Shown here piece by piece: positions 25,937-36,925 of a DNA stretch of 64,000 bases. The position numbers were made by a program, and so were the translations under genes. Origin of the DNA: an uncultured Prevotellaceae bacterium (GTDB taxonomy: Bacteria; Bacteroidota; Bacteroidia; Bacteroidales; Bacteroidaceae). The stretch spans positions 154,023 to 218,022 of the forward strand of contig CADCDK010000001.1 of the NCBI GenBank assembly GCA_902800185.1. Reading direction: 5' to 3'. The stretch's first letter is position 1; each line of letters begins with the position of its first letter. Under the pieces are notes generated by a model. That model did not search any database. It was not told the DNA's origin and was given only the letters and a program-made list of their open reading frames with translations.

Positions 25937-25944
25937 CAAAGTTA
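25937..25944 (-). promoter_or_regulatory. -7 box (TAACTTTG) of the SGNH esterase gene
   Basis: Minus-strand TAACTTTG, 27 bases upstream of the esterase ATG. No TTTG -33 element is evident; instead the GAAAC repeat operator lies 31 bases upstream of the box, consistent with activator dependence. Confidence 0.65.
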
Positions 25945-25975
25945 GATATAAACTCCATAACAAAAGAAATAATTT

Positions 25976-26001
25976 GTTTCACAAATGTTCAAAAACGTTT
26001 C
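25976..26001 (-). promoter_or_regulatory. Candidate HTCS operator, copy 1 (GAAAC-N16-GAAAC)
   Basis: On the minus strand GAAAC occurs at 26001-25997 and at 25980-25976, 21 bases apart start to start. The distal half-site with flanks reads ATGAAACGTTTTT, a 13-base sequence found identically at 30006-30018. The proximal GAAAC ends 31 bases before the esterase -7 box; at the glycosidase operon this distance is 32. The two-half-site direct repeat suits a dimeric AraC-type regulator such as the HTCS. Confidence 0.6.
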
Positions 26002-26020
26002 ATCTATTGTGAAAAAAGTG

Positions 26021-26028
26021 TACCTTTG
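26021..26028 (+). promoter_or_regulatory. -7 box (TACCTTTG) of the HTCS gene
   Basis: Exact TAnnTTTG match ending four bases before the ATG at 26033. A TTTC element 19 bases upstream (from 25998) could act as the -33. Transcription would start at or next to the ATG, implying a leaderless or nearly leaderless message. Confidence 0.55.
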
Positions 26029-26032
26029 CATT

Positions 26033-29000
26033 ATGAAGAGAATCATCAAGACCATCATCGTGTGCCTCTGCCTGTTCACCGCAATGGAGACAATGGCAAC
26101 AGAAGCACGATTCTATACATCAGCCCAATTGTCGAGCAGTAGTGTTCGCGATGTTTGCCAAGACCGTTATGGATTCATCTGGATTGGCACCGAGCTTGGG
26201 CTGAACCGCTTTGACGGCTATCACTTCGTCAACTACTTCCACAACCGACGCGACACCACCTCCATTACGGACAATCAGGTCAACAGTTTCCTTGCTGACC
26301 GCAAAGGAAGGCTCTGGATTGGTTTCGGAAAGGGAGCGGCACGCTATGACTATGGTACGGAGCGGTTCATCCGATGCAAGTTCCCGCGTGACATTGAACC
26401 ACGCGTCAACGCCATTGTCGAGAACGGTCAGGGCGACATCTTTTTCGGAACGGCTGGATACGGGCTCTACATGCTGCCACATGGACAACAGGATGGGAGG
26501 CTCCTGACCTTACAGGGTGAGGGGATACCGGCGTTCATCACGCATCTGTTCATCGATGGCAACGGACACCTTTTCTGCTCCACTCCCGACACAGGTTTCG
26601 ACATCTTCAGCGTGAGAGGCGGAAAACTGACATCACACCAACACATGGAAACCTCCTGCGGCATGCCCGTTACCTTTGTTAAACGTGATGCGCAGTCGCT
26701 ACTGGTGGTCTGTCAACGAGGCATCATGAGCTACGACAGCAAGTCGGGCTCCATCAGCAAGGCTTCCTATTGGCTGCCCATCGAAGGGGAGGTGCTGTTG
26801 AATAGTGCTATGATCAGTCGTAGCGGTGCGCTGCTCTTAGGCACGTCGGGACACGGACTCATCCGCATAGACAAGGGGGCTACCATGGGCAAGCAGGAAA
26901 CGCTCATGGCGGGTTCGCTGTCGTTTTCAACGGCTTCAATAGCCAGTATCCTCGAAGACAAAGATTGCAACCTTTGGCTCAGTTGCGCCAACAAGGGTGT
27001 GTTGCTCACCACGCAACAGAAGTCACTCTTTGAAAGCTGGAACTTCTCGCAACAAGGCATGCACCTTGCCAAGCGCATCGCATCGATAACCGATGACGGC
27101 GCAGGAGGAGCCTGGTGCGCAGTCTGGCAAGACAACGTGTACCACTTCAACGCCGACGGACACATCAGCCCTACCCCTCGCTCTCAGTCCGTCGCCCCCT
27201 CATATCTCTACCGAGATCCGTCCGGACAATACTGGATGGGGGCCGGCAATACGCTTTTCCGCTACTTTCCACAAACCGGAAAGGTGGAGTACGAAAAGAC
27301 ATTCGAAGGAGCAGAGATCGGATATATCACCAGCGGTGCCAACGGGCTGCTCTATGTGTCAGTATTTGGTAATGGCTTCTACGAGTACGACACACGCACT
27401 CGTCAAGCACGCCCCTTTGACATGGACATGGAGAGTCCGACAGGAAGACTCTGCAACAACTGGGTAAGCTGCATGCTGGTTGACAGGAAAGGAATGCTTT
27501 GGCTCTCCACCTCCTACGGGCTTTCGTGCATGGACACCCGTACCCATCACTTCAACGCATTAGGGTTCGACATGCTCATGAGAGGCATCACCTGCGGACC
27601 ACTCTGCGAAATGCCCAACGGCGACATTGTCGTGGGAAGCAACGACGGTCTCTACCGCTATGACCGCAAGAAGAACCAGATGGCTCCCTTCCCCGGTGCG
27701 GAAGTCCTGGACGACAAGGCGTTCTGTGCCATTGTCTGCGATAGTGAGGGTGATTTATGGATCAGCACCTCTCATGGTATCTGGCACTACAAGAACAAAG
27801 AAAAGACTTTTATCAGCCATATCAACGGCAACGGACTCGTCACAGGCGAATATACCGACAAGGCCGTGATACACTATGCCGACGGGCGCATTGCTTTCGG
27901 ACACGGTGACGGGATTACTCTTTTCCACCCCGCCAAGGTGAAGACCGCCGACAGACCTTTGCCACGCGTTCACCTTACACGCTTCCGCACAGCCTCGAGC
28001 CTCTCCTCATTCGCTCCAAACCCCACAAACGGCGAACAGAAGACAACAGACATCAGCCTTCCTTACGATGAGAACACGTTTACGATGGAGTTCTCTCTCC
28101 TCAACTATCGGAATGCCGACCACATCAACTTCCAATACCGAATCAACGACGGCAAATGGGTTTCAACGGGTGAAGGGGTCAACACCATCACCTTCAACAA
28201 GATGAAGCCCGGCACTTACCACATGGAAGTGAGGGCTGAGGAAAACGGCAACTACTCAACAGAAAGCTACACGCTGACGGTATGCATCCATGCGCCCTGG
28301 TATCTCAGCACATGGGCATACCTGATCTACGCATTGTTGGCCATCGCAACTGCCGTGTTCATCTTCCGCAGCTATTCAAGACGGAAAAAAGCGGAACTGG
28401 ATGAAGAGAAAATGAGATTCCTCATGAATGCCACACACGACATCCGTTCACCGTTGACTCTCATCATGGCCCCGCTACAGAAGCTGAAAAGCGGGAAGAC
28501 AGAGGAGTTCCAACCAGCCATCGAAACTATTGACCGAAATGCACAAAGACTGATGCAACTCGTCAATCAGATTCTTGACGAGCGCAAGATTGACAAGAAC
28601 CTCATGCAGTTGCATTGCAAAGAGACGAATCTTGCAGACTTCATCAACGGGGTTTGCAAGTTGTATCAATATAATGCCCAACAGCGCAACATTACCCTCA
28701 CTTGTGAGCATGGGGAGGAGCCCGTCATGGCATGGATAGACCGTACCCAATTCGACAAGGTCATCTCCAACCTCCTCTCCAACGCCTTCAAGTACACGTC
28801 TGATGGAGGAAATGTAACTATCAGGTTATCAGGAACTTTGCAATACATAACCATATCTGTTTCAGATACAGGTGTAGGTTTCAAAGACGAGAAGCCAGAC
28901 CGTCTTTTCGAGCGATTCTATCAAGGCAAGGCAAGCGAGAAACTGGGCATACAGGGTACTGGCATCGGACTGAACCTGGCACGTTCCATCGTTCAGTTAC

Positions 29001-29959
29001 ACGGTGGAAAAATAATAGCCGCCAACCGCAAGGACGGTCAACAAGGCGCAGAGTTCATCATCACCTTGCCCACAGGCAACAAGCACCTGAAACCAGAGCA
29101 GATAGCGGAGCAAACGACACACACCACCGCACCCTCTAACTCTCATACCCCCACACCCTCGAACCCACGAACCTCTGCACCCTCGCATCCTCGGATCATG
29201 GTGGTCGATGATGACAAGGACCTCGCCGACTATCTCATAGCAGAGCTGTCTCCTTGGTACAAGTTCGACTATCAGCCCAATGGAAAGGAAGCCCTGAAAG
29301 CCCTTCTCACCCAACCGGAACATTTCATCTTGGTCATCAGCGATGTGATGATGCCGGAGATGGATGGTATTACCCTGCTCAAACGTATCAAACAGAATCC
29401 CAACGTCAGCGAGCTGCCCGTCATCCTGCTCACCTCGAAGTCGGAAATAGAGAACAGGCTCGAAGGCCTGCGCTATGGTGCTGATGCCTATATCCCCAAG
29501 CCTTTCAACCTGGAAGAAGTTCACATACAGATTGACAACCTTATTGATAATGTGCGCCGCATGCGTGGCAAGTTCAGCGGTGCCCAGCAACAAGAGAGTA
29601 AGGTAGAGCAAGTGGAGGTAAAGAGTAATGACGAAGCCCTCATGGAACGAATCATGAATTCGCTCAACAAGAACATGGGGAATGCCGACTTCAGCGTTGA
29701 CCAGCTGGCCAAAGATGTGGGTATCAGCCGTGCCCAACTACACCGCAAGATGAAGGAGATAACGGGACTCTCGACGGGTAAGTTCATTCGAAACATCCGA
29801 ATGGAACAAGCCGCCAAACTCATCAAGCAGGGACACGTTAACATTGCACAAGTAGCATACAGCGTGGGCTTTAACGAACAGGCACACTTCTCCACGGTTT
29901 TCAAGACATACTATGGTATGACACCCACGGAATATGCTGAGAAGCATCAGGAAGAATAG
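26033..29959 (+). CDS. Hybrid two-component system sensor-regulator (HTCS)
   Basis: 1308 aa combining sensor kinase and DNA-binding regulator in one inner-membrane protein, the typical Bacteroidetes control of glycan loci. Order: signal peptide; periplasmic two-propeller sensor of Reg_prop repeats (about 25-640; repeats like DRYGFIWIGTELGLNRFDG); Y_Y_Y domain (about 683-752); transmembrane helix (about 755-780); HisKA with phospho-acceptor in NATHDIRSPLTLI (about 800); HATPase (NLLSNAFKYT, GTGIGLNLARS); a Pro/Thr/Ser linker (about 1026-1053); receiver (MVVDDDKDLADY, phospho-Asp in VISDVMMPEMDG, lysine in PKPF); and AraC-type HTH (about 1219-1308). It should sense a xylan or arabinan oligosaccharide and activate the flanking esterase and glycosidase genes. 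Confidence 0.95.
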   Translation: MKRIIKTIIVCLCLFTAMETMATEARFYTSAQLSSSSVRDVCQDRYGFIWIGTELGLNRFDGYHFVNYFHNRRDTTSITDNQVNSFLADRKGRLWIGFGKGAARYDYGTERFIRCKFPRDIEPRVNAIVENGQGDIFFGTAGYGLYMLPHGQQDGRLLTLQGEGIPAFITHLFIDGNGHLFCSTPDTGFDIFSVRGGKLTSHQHMETSCGMPVTFVKRDAQSLLVVCQRGIMSYDSKSGSISKASYWLPIEGEVLLNSAMISRSGALLLGTSGHGLIRIDKGATMGKQETLMAGSLSFSTASIASILEDKDCNLWLSCANKGVLLTTQQKSLFESWNFSQQGMHLAKRIASITDDGAGGAWCAVWQDNVYHFNADGHISPTPRSQSVAPSYLYRDPSGQYWMGAGNTLFRYFPQTGKVEYEKTFEGAEIGYITSGANGLLYVSVFGNGFYEYDTRTRQARPFDMDMESPTGRLCNNWVSCMLVDRKGMLWLSTSYGLSCMDTRTHHFNALGFDMLMRGITCGPLCEMPNGDIVVGSNDGLYRYDRKKNQMAPFPGAEVLDDKAFCAIVCDSEGDLWISTSHGIWHYKNKEKTFISHINGNGLVTGEYTDKAVIHYADGRIAFGHGDGITLFHPAKVKTADRPLPRVHLTRFRTASSLSSFAPNPTNGEQKTTDISLPYDENTFTMEFSLLNYRNADHINFQYRINDGKWVSTGEGVNTITFNKMKPGTYHMEVRAEENGNYSTESYTLTVCIHAPWYLSTWAYLIYALLAIATAVFIFRSYSRRKKAELDEEKMRFLMNATHDIRSPLTLIMAPLQKLKSGKTEEFQPAIETIDRNAQRLMQLVNQILDERKIDKNLMQLHCKETNLADFINGVCKLYQYNAQQRNITLTCEHGEEPVMAWIDRTQFDKVISNLLSNAFKYTSDGGNVTIRLSGTLQYITISVSDTGVGFKDEKPDRLFERFYQGKASEKLGIQGTGIGLNLARSIVQLHGGKIIAANRKDGQQGAEFIITLPTGNKHLKPEQIAEQTTHTTAPSNSHTPTPSNPRTSAPSHPRIMVVDDDKDLADYLIAELSPWYKFDYQPNGKEALKALLTQPEHFILVISDVMMPEMDGITLLKRIKQNPNVSELPVILLTSKSEIENRLEGLRYGADAYIPKPFNLEEVHIQIDNLIDNVRRMRGKFSGAQQQESKVEQVEVKSNDEALMERIMNSLNKNMGNADFSVDQLAKDVGISRAQLHRKMKEITGLSTGKFIRNIRMEQAAKLIKQGHVNIAQVAYSVGFNEQAHFSTVFKTYYGMTPTEYAEKHQEE

Positions 29960-29986
29960 CCTTTCATAGCCCCATTCTACGGGGTT

Positions 29987-30018
29987 GAGACGTTTTTCAA
30001 GTCTTATGAAACGTTTTT
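29987..30018 (+). promoter_or_regulatory. Candidate HTCS operator, copy 2
   Basis: GAGACGTTTTT (29987-29997) and GAAACGTTTTT (30008-30018) form a direct repeat with 21-base periodicity. The arrangement GARAC-N16-GAAAC and the distance to the -7 box (32 bases) reproduce the operator found at 25976-26001 in the opposite orientation. Confidence 0.6.
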
Positions 30019-30044
30019 ATAAAGTATGTATTATAGAAAAGAAG

Positions 30045-32018
<1,974 letters not shown>

Positions 32019-32054
32019 AATTCAGCACCTATAACATCAATCCCGCACATCATC

Positions 32055-35000
32055 ATGAAAAGTATTTCAAATATCATTCTTGGGCTGCTACTGTCACTAA
32101 CGGCTTCTGCCACCTCTATTGTCAATCCAATGACATGGGCAGACTGTCCTGACCCCGATGTCATCCGAGTGGGCGACACCTTCTATATGGTAACGACAAC
32201 CATGCACCTGATGCCGGGTGCTCCGGTGATGCGATCCAAGGACTTGGTCCATTGGGAAACCGTCAGCTATGTGTTCGACCGACTGACAGACTCCCCCAGA
32301 TACGACTTGCAAGGGGGCACCGTCTATGGACGGGGACAATGGGCAACAGCCTTGAAGTACCACAAGGGGAAATTCTACGCCCTCTTCTCACCCAATGAGG
32401 GAGGTCCCATGGGCAACACATACATCTATTCCACCGATGACCCCACAGGCAAGTGGACCCTGGTGTCACGGTTGCGTCACTTCCATGACTGCGCCCTGTT
32501 CTTCGATGATGACGACCGTGTATATGTCATCTATGGAACAGGAGAGATGATGGAACTCAAGCAAGACCTTTCTGACGTTATCGAAGGCTCGCACAGGCAG
32601 CTCTTTAACAGGGAAGCCGACGAGACGGGACTGTTGGAGGGTTCACGCATGATCAAGCACGATGGACACTATTACCTGTTAATGATTTCGCACGTGTATG
32701 CGCCCGGCCGACATCGCCGTGAAGTATGCTATCGTGCCGACGACATCCAAGGACCTTATGAGAAACAGGTTATCCTGGAAGCAGACTATGGAGGCTTTCC
32801 CTACATTGGGCAAGGAACGATTGTCGATGATGCCGAGGGTAACTGGTATGGTGTTATCTTCCAGGATCGCGGAGCCGTGGGACGGGTGCTCACACTCGAA
32901 CCCTGCCATTGGCGAAACGGCTGGCCCATGCTGGGCGACGAGAACGGGAGGATTCCCACCGACATAGACGCTTCCTGGCTGAAACCGCTGAAAGGACATG
33001 AGGACGAGGTCTGTGAGCTTGTGGAAAGCGATGACTTCACGTCACCCCGATTGAAATTCTGTTGGCAGTGGAACCACAACCCTGTTGATAATGCATGGTC
33101 GCTTTCTGAACGGAAAGGCTGGCTGCGGCTCAAGACCAGCCGGGTGGTTAACAACCTCTTTGCTGCCCCCAACACCCTCTCGCAACGAATGGAAGGACCA
33201 CAAAGCTCCGCCACCATCAGCCTTGACCTCAAGAAGATGCGCGATGGAGACCGTGCGGGCTTTGCCGCATTCAACGGACATTCGGCCCAGCTCATTGTCG
33301 AGCAGGAAAACGGCAAGAAGACCCTCTCCATGCAGACAGCAACCGTGAACCTCTCTGACCGCGAGAAAGTCATCACCGGTGTTGACACAGAGACACTTGC
33401 TTCCGTACCTTTGAAACAGAATCGCCTATGGCTTCGTATTGATACCGACTTTCGAGTGGGCCAGGACATGGCAACATTCTTCTATAGTCTCGACGGGAAA
33501 CAATGGCTGCCGCTTGGAACACCTTTCAAGATGCGATATGACTACCGCCGCCTTTTCATGGGTTCGCGTTTTGCCATCTTCAACTACGCCACACGTCAGA
33601 CAGGAGGCTACATTGATGTGGATGAATTTGCCTATACCCGAACCGTCGAACAGCCCGTCATGGTTCAGACACCTATGTCACCCAATAAGCATCTGTCAAT
33701 CAAACAGAATGGAAACAATGGCTACATGGTATGCTACGATGAAAGGCAAGTCATCGGAATACCGGCATTCGGCATGGGTGAGGTTACCAGTCAGCCCAAG
33801 GATTGGAGATTCATCAGACACATCAGGGAAGACTACCGGATGCTCTCCGGAAAGCGTCACCATTGCACCAATGAGGCCCACGAGTATGCCATGCAGCTGA
33901 GCGACAACGTCCGTTTAATCATGCGTCTATACAACGATGGCATGGCTTTCCGCTATGAGGTGTCGGGATTGACGGGACAGCCCATCCCTCAAGAACAGAC
34001 CGCCTTCCTCATTCCCGAGGGGAAGCGTCGTTGGATGCAGACCTGGTCTGAGGGATACGAGGGGTTCTTCCCCCTCTCCACGACCGCCGGTGACAAGGGA
34101 CGCTGGGGCTACCCTTCCTTGATAGAGGCTCAGGACAGTCTGTTTGCCCTCATCAGCGAGGCCGACATCCAGCGACAGCAGAGTGCCTCGAGTCTGTATA
34201 GCCAAGGTGATTTGTTCCGCGTGGTTCCTGATGCCAACGAGACCATCCTTTCCGACTACTGGCACACGCCCTGGCGAGTCGTGATTGTCGGAACCTTATC
34301 AGACGTTGTCGAGTCCACGCTCGTCACAGATGTTTGTCCCCCCAGCCGGATTGATGACACCCGATGGATTCAGCCGGGCGTGGTATCGTGGATTTACTGG
34401 GCCTACAACCATGGTTCCAATGACTACAATATCATCAAGAAATACGTGGATATGGCTGTCACCCTACATCTGCCCTACGTGCTCATCGATGCCGAGTGGG
34501 ACGAGATGGACAAGGTGCCGTCCAACGGAGGCAAGACCATTGAGGATGCCATCCGCTACGCCAGGGAAAAAGGAGTGAAACCCCTGATATGGTACAACTC
34601 ATCAGTTGGCTGGATAAACGGTGCCCCTGGACCTAAATTCCGCTTGAACAAGGCTGAGGATCGTGAGCGTGAGTTTGCATGGTGTGAACGTTTAGGCGTG
34701 GCCGGCGTGAAGATCGACTTCTTCTCTGGCGACAACCTGCTGAACATGGAATATTGCCAGGACTTGTTAGAGAGTGCCGCCCGCCATCATCTGCTCGTCA
34801 ACTTCCACGGGGCAACCATTCCTCGTGGGTGGCAGCGCACCTATCCCAACCTGCTTTCAACAGAAGGAGTCTATGGTGCGGAGTGGTACAACAACGTTCC
34901 TACATTCACCGACCGTGCGGCCCGCCACAACGCAACACTTCCTTTCACACGCAACGTGATTGGTCCGATGGACTACACTCCCTGTGCGTTCTCCGATTCT

Positions 35001-35420
35001 CAGCACCCTCACATCACCACCCATGCCCACGAGCTGGCATTGACAGTATTGTTTGAGAGTGCTCTGCAGCATATCGCCGACCGCCCGGAGAGCCTGCTTG
35101 CCCAGCCTGAAGAAGTCAGACAGTTCTTCGGCAAGCTTCCCACAACGTGGGATGAAACCCGACTTCTCTCCGGCTATCCTGGCGAGTTTGTCGTGATGGC
35201 ACGTCGTTATGGTACGACCTGGTACATCGCCGGCATCAACGGTACCGACACCTCCCAAGAAATCAGCCTTGATCTTGATGCACTTGGGTTACACCTCAAT
35301 TCAGCGACCCTCTTCCTCGACAGCAAGGACGCAACGCATCCCTGGGACATCCGCACCCTCGCGCCCTGCCCCTCGCACCTAACCCTTGCACCCCGTGGAG
35401 GGTTTGTAGTAGTCATCTAA
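32055..35420 (+). CDS. Bifunctional glycosidase, GH43 plus GH97
   Basis: 1121 aa with signal peptide. GH43 five-bladed propeller (about 25-330): catalytic base region DCPDPDVIRVGDTFYM, pKa-modulator region HDCALFFDDDDRVYVI, acid in TGLLEGSRM. A concanavalin-like GH43_C2 domain follows (about 335-545), as in beta-xylosidases. GH97 occupies about 548-1120, recognised by YDERQVIGIPAFGMG, GVVSWIYWAYNHGSNDYN, VLIDAEWDEMD, GVKIDFFSGD and LLSTEGVYGAEW. The aspartate in VKIDFF (about D888) is where retaining GH97 alpha-galactosidases carry their nucleophile, so alpha-galactosidase rather than SusB-like alpha-glucosidase is favoured, with moderate certainty. The 3' end contains a CCCTCGC-rich stretch. 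Confidence 0.9.
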   Translation: MKSISNIILGLLLSLTASATSIVNPMTWADCPDPDVIRVGDTFYMVTTTMHLMPGAPVMRSKDLVHWETVSYVFDRLTDSPRYDLQGGTVYGRGQWATALKYHKGKFYALFSPNEGGPMGNTYIYSTDDPTGKWTLVSRLRHFHDCALFFDDDDRVYVIYGTGEMMELKQDLSDVIEGSHRQLFNREADETGLLEGSRMIKHDGHYYLLMISHVYAPGRHRREVCYRADDIQGPYEKQVILEADYGGFPYIGQGTIVDDAEGNWYGVIFQDRGAVGRVLTLEPCHWRNGWPMLGDENGRIPTDIDASWLKPLKGHEDEVCELVESDDFTSPRLKFCWQWNHNPVDNAWSLSERKGWLRLKTSRVVNNLFAAPNTLSQRMEGPQSSATISLDLKKMRDGDRAGFAAFNGHSAQLIVEQENGKKTLSMQTATVNLSDREKVITGVDTETLASVPLKQNRLWLRIDTDFRVGQDMATFFYSLDGKQWLPLGTPFKMRYDYRRLFMGSRFAIFNYATRQTGGYIDVDEFAYTRTVEQPVMVQTPMSPNKHLSIKQNGNNGYMVCYDERQVIGIPAFGMGEVTSQPKDWRFIRHIREDYRMLSGKRHHCTNEAHEYAMQLSDNVRLIMRLYNDGMAFRYEVSGLTGQPIPQEQTAFLIPEGKRRWMQTWSEGYEGFFPLSTTAGDKGRWGYPSLIEAQDSLFALISEADIQRQQSASSLYSQGDLFRVVPDANETILSDYWHTPWRVVIVGTLSDVVESTLVTDVCPPSRIDDTRWIQPGVVSWIYWAYNHGSNDYNIIKKYVDMAVTLHLPYVLIDAEWDEMDKVPSNGGKTIEDAIRYAREKGVKPLIWYNSSVGWINGAPGPKFRLNKAEDREREFAWCERLGVAGVKIDFFSGDNLLNMEYCQDLLESAARHHLLVNFHGATIPRGWQRTYPNLLSTEGVYGAEWYNNVPTFTDRAARHNATLPFTRNVIGPMDYTPCAFSDSQHPHITTHAHELALTVLFESALQHIADRPESLLAQPEEVRQFFGKLPTTWDETRLLSGYPGEFVVMARRYGTTWYIAGINGTDTSQEISLDLDALGLHLNSATLFLDSKDATHPWDIRTLAPCPSHLTLAPRGGFVVVI

Positions 35421-35451
35421 CTCCTTAACTCCTTTAATTCACAGAAAAAAT

Positions 35452-36864
35452 ATGAACAATAAAACATTAGCCCAAGTGCTCCTGCCCCTCGCCTCATGCC
35501 TCCTGTCCCTGAACGGCCTGGCACAGAACCCCATTGTACAGACATGGTTTACAACAGACCCCGCGCCTATGGTTCACGATGGAACCATGTATGTCTATAC
35601 GGGTCACGATGAAGACGGAGCCGATTTCTTCTGGATGCAGGAGTGGCGCGTCTATTCCTCACAAGACATGGTCAACTGGACCGACCACGGTTCTCCTCTG
35701 GCACTGGAGTCCTTCTCCTGGGCTGACGACCGAGCCTGGGCCAGCCAGACCATTGAACGCAACGGAAAATTCTACTGGTACATCTGCGCTCATTCAAAAA
35801 TCACGAATGGAATGGCTATCGGTGTGGCAGTCAGCGACTCGCCGACAGGTCCTTTCCACGATGCCATCGGGAAGCCTCTCTACGAAGACGGCAAATGGGA
35901 CCATATAGACCCGACCGTCATGATTGACGATGACGGACAGGCATGGCTCATGTGGGGAAACCCACGTGTGTACTATCTGAAACTCAATCCCGACATGATT
36001 TCGTATGATGGTCAGGTGGGTACCCTCCCCATGACTGAAGAGTCCTTTGGCTCGCCTGCCATGAGCGAAAGAGAAAAGGGAAAGAAATACAAAGACTCAT
36101 ATGTTGAGGGTCCGTGGCTGATGAAAGCACCACGTTCCACATCCCATACTTCACAAAACAAATACTACCTTCTCTATGCCGCAGGCGGAGTACCTGAGCA
36201 CATTGCATACAGTAGCGCACCCACGCCAACAGGTCCCTGGACCTATGTCGGCGAGATTATGCCGCTCTGCAATACGAATTCCTTCACCAACCATTGTGGT
36301 GTCGCTGATTTCAAGGGACACTCCTACTTTTTCTATCACACAGGCAAACTCCCCAAAGGAGGGGGCTTCGGCAGAAGCATGGCCGTAGAGGAATTCCAAT
36401 ACAATCCCGATGGAACTTTCCCGACCATCATGCCGACAGATCAAGGGGTTAAACCCATCGGAACCTTGAACCCCTACACACGTATTCAGGCTGAGACAAT
36501 GGCTTTTTCCCGTGGCATCAAGACAGAGCAGAACGATGCCGTTGGCGTATATGTAACCGAGATTCATCATGGAGACTATATCAAATTACAGGCTGTGGAC
36601 TTCGGTCAAAAAACTCCGCGCACACTGTCCGCACGTGTGGCAAGCGGACTGCGCGGCGGACAAATCGAACTGCATGCCGACAGTCTGAACGGTACCCTCC
36701 TCGCACGCATCGAAGTGCCTGCCACAGGAGGCTGGGAAAACTGGCAAACCTTGACCGCAGAACTGAACTCCGTTCCCACAGGTATTCACGATATCTATTT
36801 CGCCTTTACCGGGCGGAAAGGACCCAAGCTGTTCAACTTCGACTGGTGGGAGATGAAGGAATAG
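35452..36864 (+). CDS. GH43 arabinofuranosidase/xylosidase with C-terminal CBM6
   Basis: 470 aa with a signal peptide ending near SLNGLAQ. GH43 domain (about 25-330): base aspartate in TTDPAPMVHDG, modulator in HIDPTVMIDDDGQAW, acid glutamate in SYVEGPWLMKAP. The AXH/XynD-like hallmarks (YVYTGHDED, WADDRAWASQTIERNGKFYW, YHTGKLPKGGGFGRS) point to arabinoxylan arabinofuranohydrolase or a related xylosidase. Residues about 340-470 are a CBM6-like beta-sandwich (RIQAETMAFSRGIKTEQ, DIYFAFTGRKGPKLFNFDWW). Third gene of the operon, 31 bases after the GH43-GH97 gene. Confidence 0.92.
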   Translation: MNNKTLAQVLLPLASCLLSLNGLAQNPIVQTWFTTDPAPMVHDGTMYVYTGHDEDGADFFWMQEWRVYSSQDMVNWTDHGSPLALESFSWADDRAWASQTIERNGKFYWYICAHSKITNGMAIGVAVSDSPTGPFHDAIGKPLYEDGKWDHIDPTVMIDDDGQAWLMWGNPRVYYLKLNPDMISYDGQVGTLPMTEESFGSPAMSEREKGKKYKDSYVEGPWLMKAPRSTSHTSQNKYYLLYAAGGVPEHIAYSSAPTPTGPWTYVGEIMPLCNTNSFTNHCGVADFKGHSYFFYHTGKLPKGGGFGRSMAVEEFQYNPDGTFPTIMPTDQGVKPIGTLNPYTRIQAETMAFSRGIKTEQNDAVGVYVTEIHHGDYIKLQAVDFGQKTPRTLSARVASGLRGGQIELHADSLNGTLLARIEVPATGGWENWQTLTAELNSVPTGIHDIYFAFTGRKGPKLFNFDWWEMKE

Positions 36865-36925
36865 AGACAATCAAGCGAAGCGATCACTACAAAATTGTCA
36901 AAGACAAACATTCAATAATTAGACA

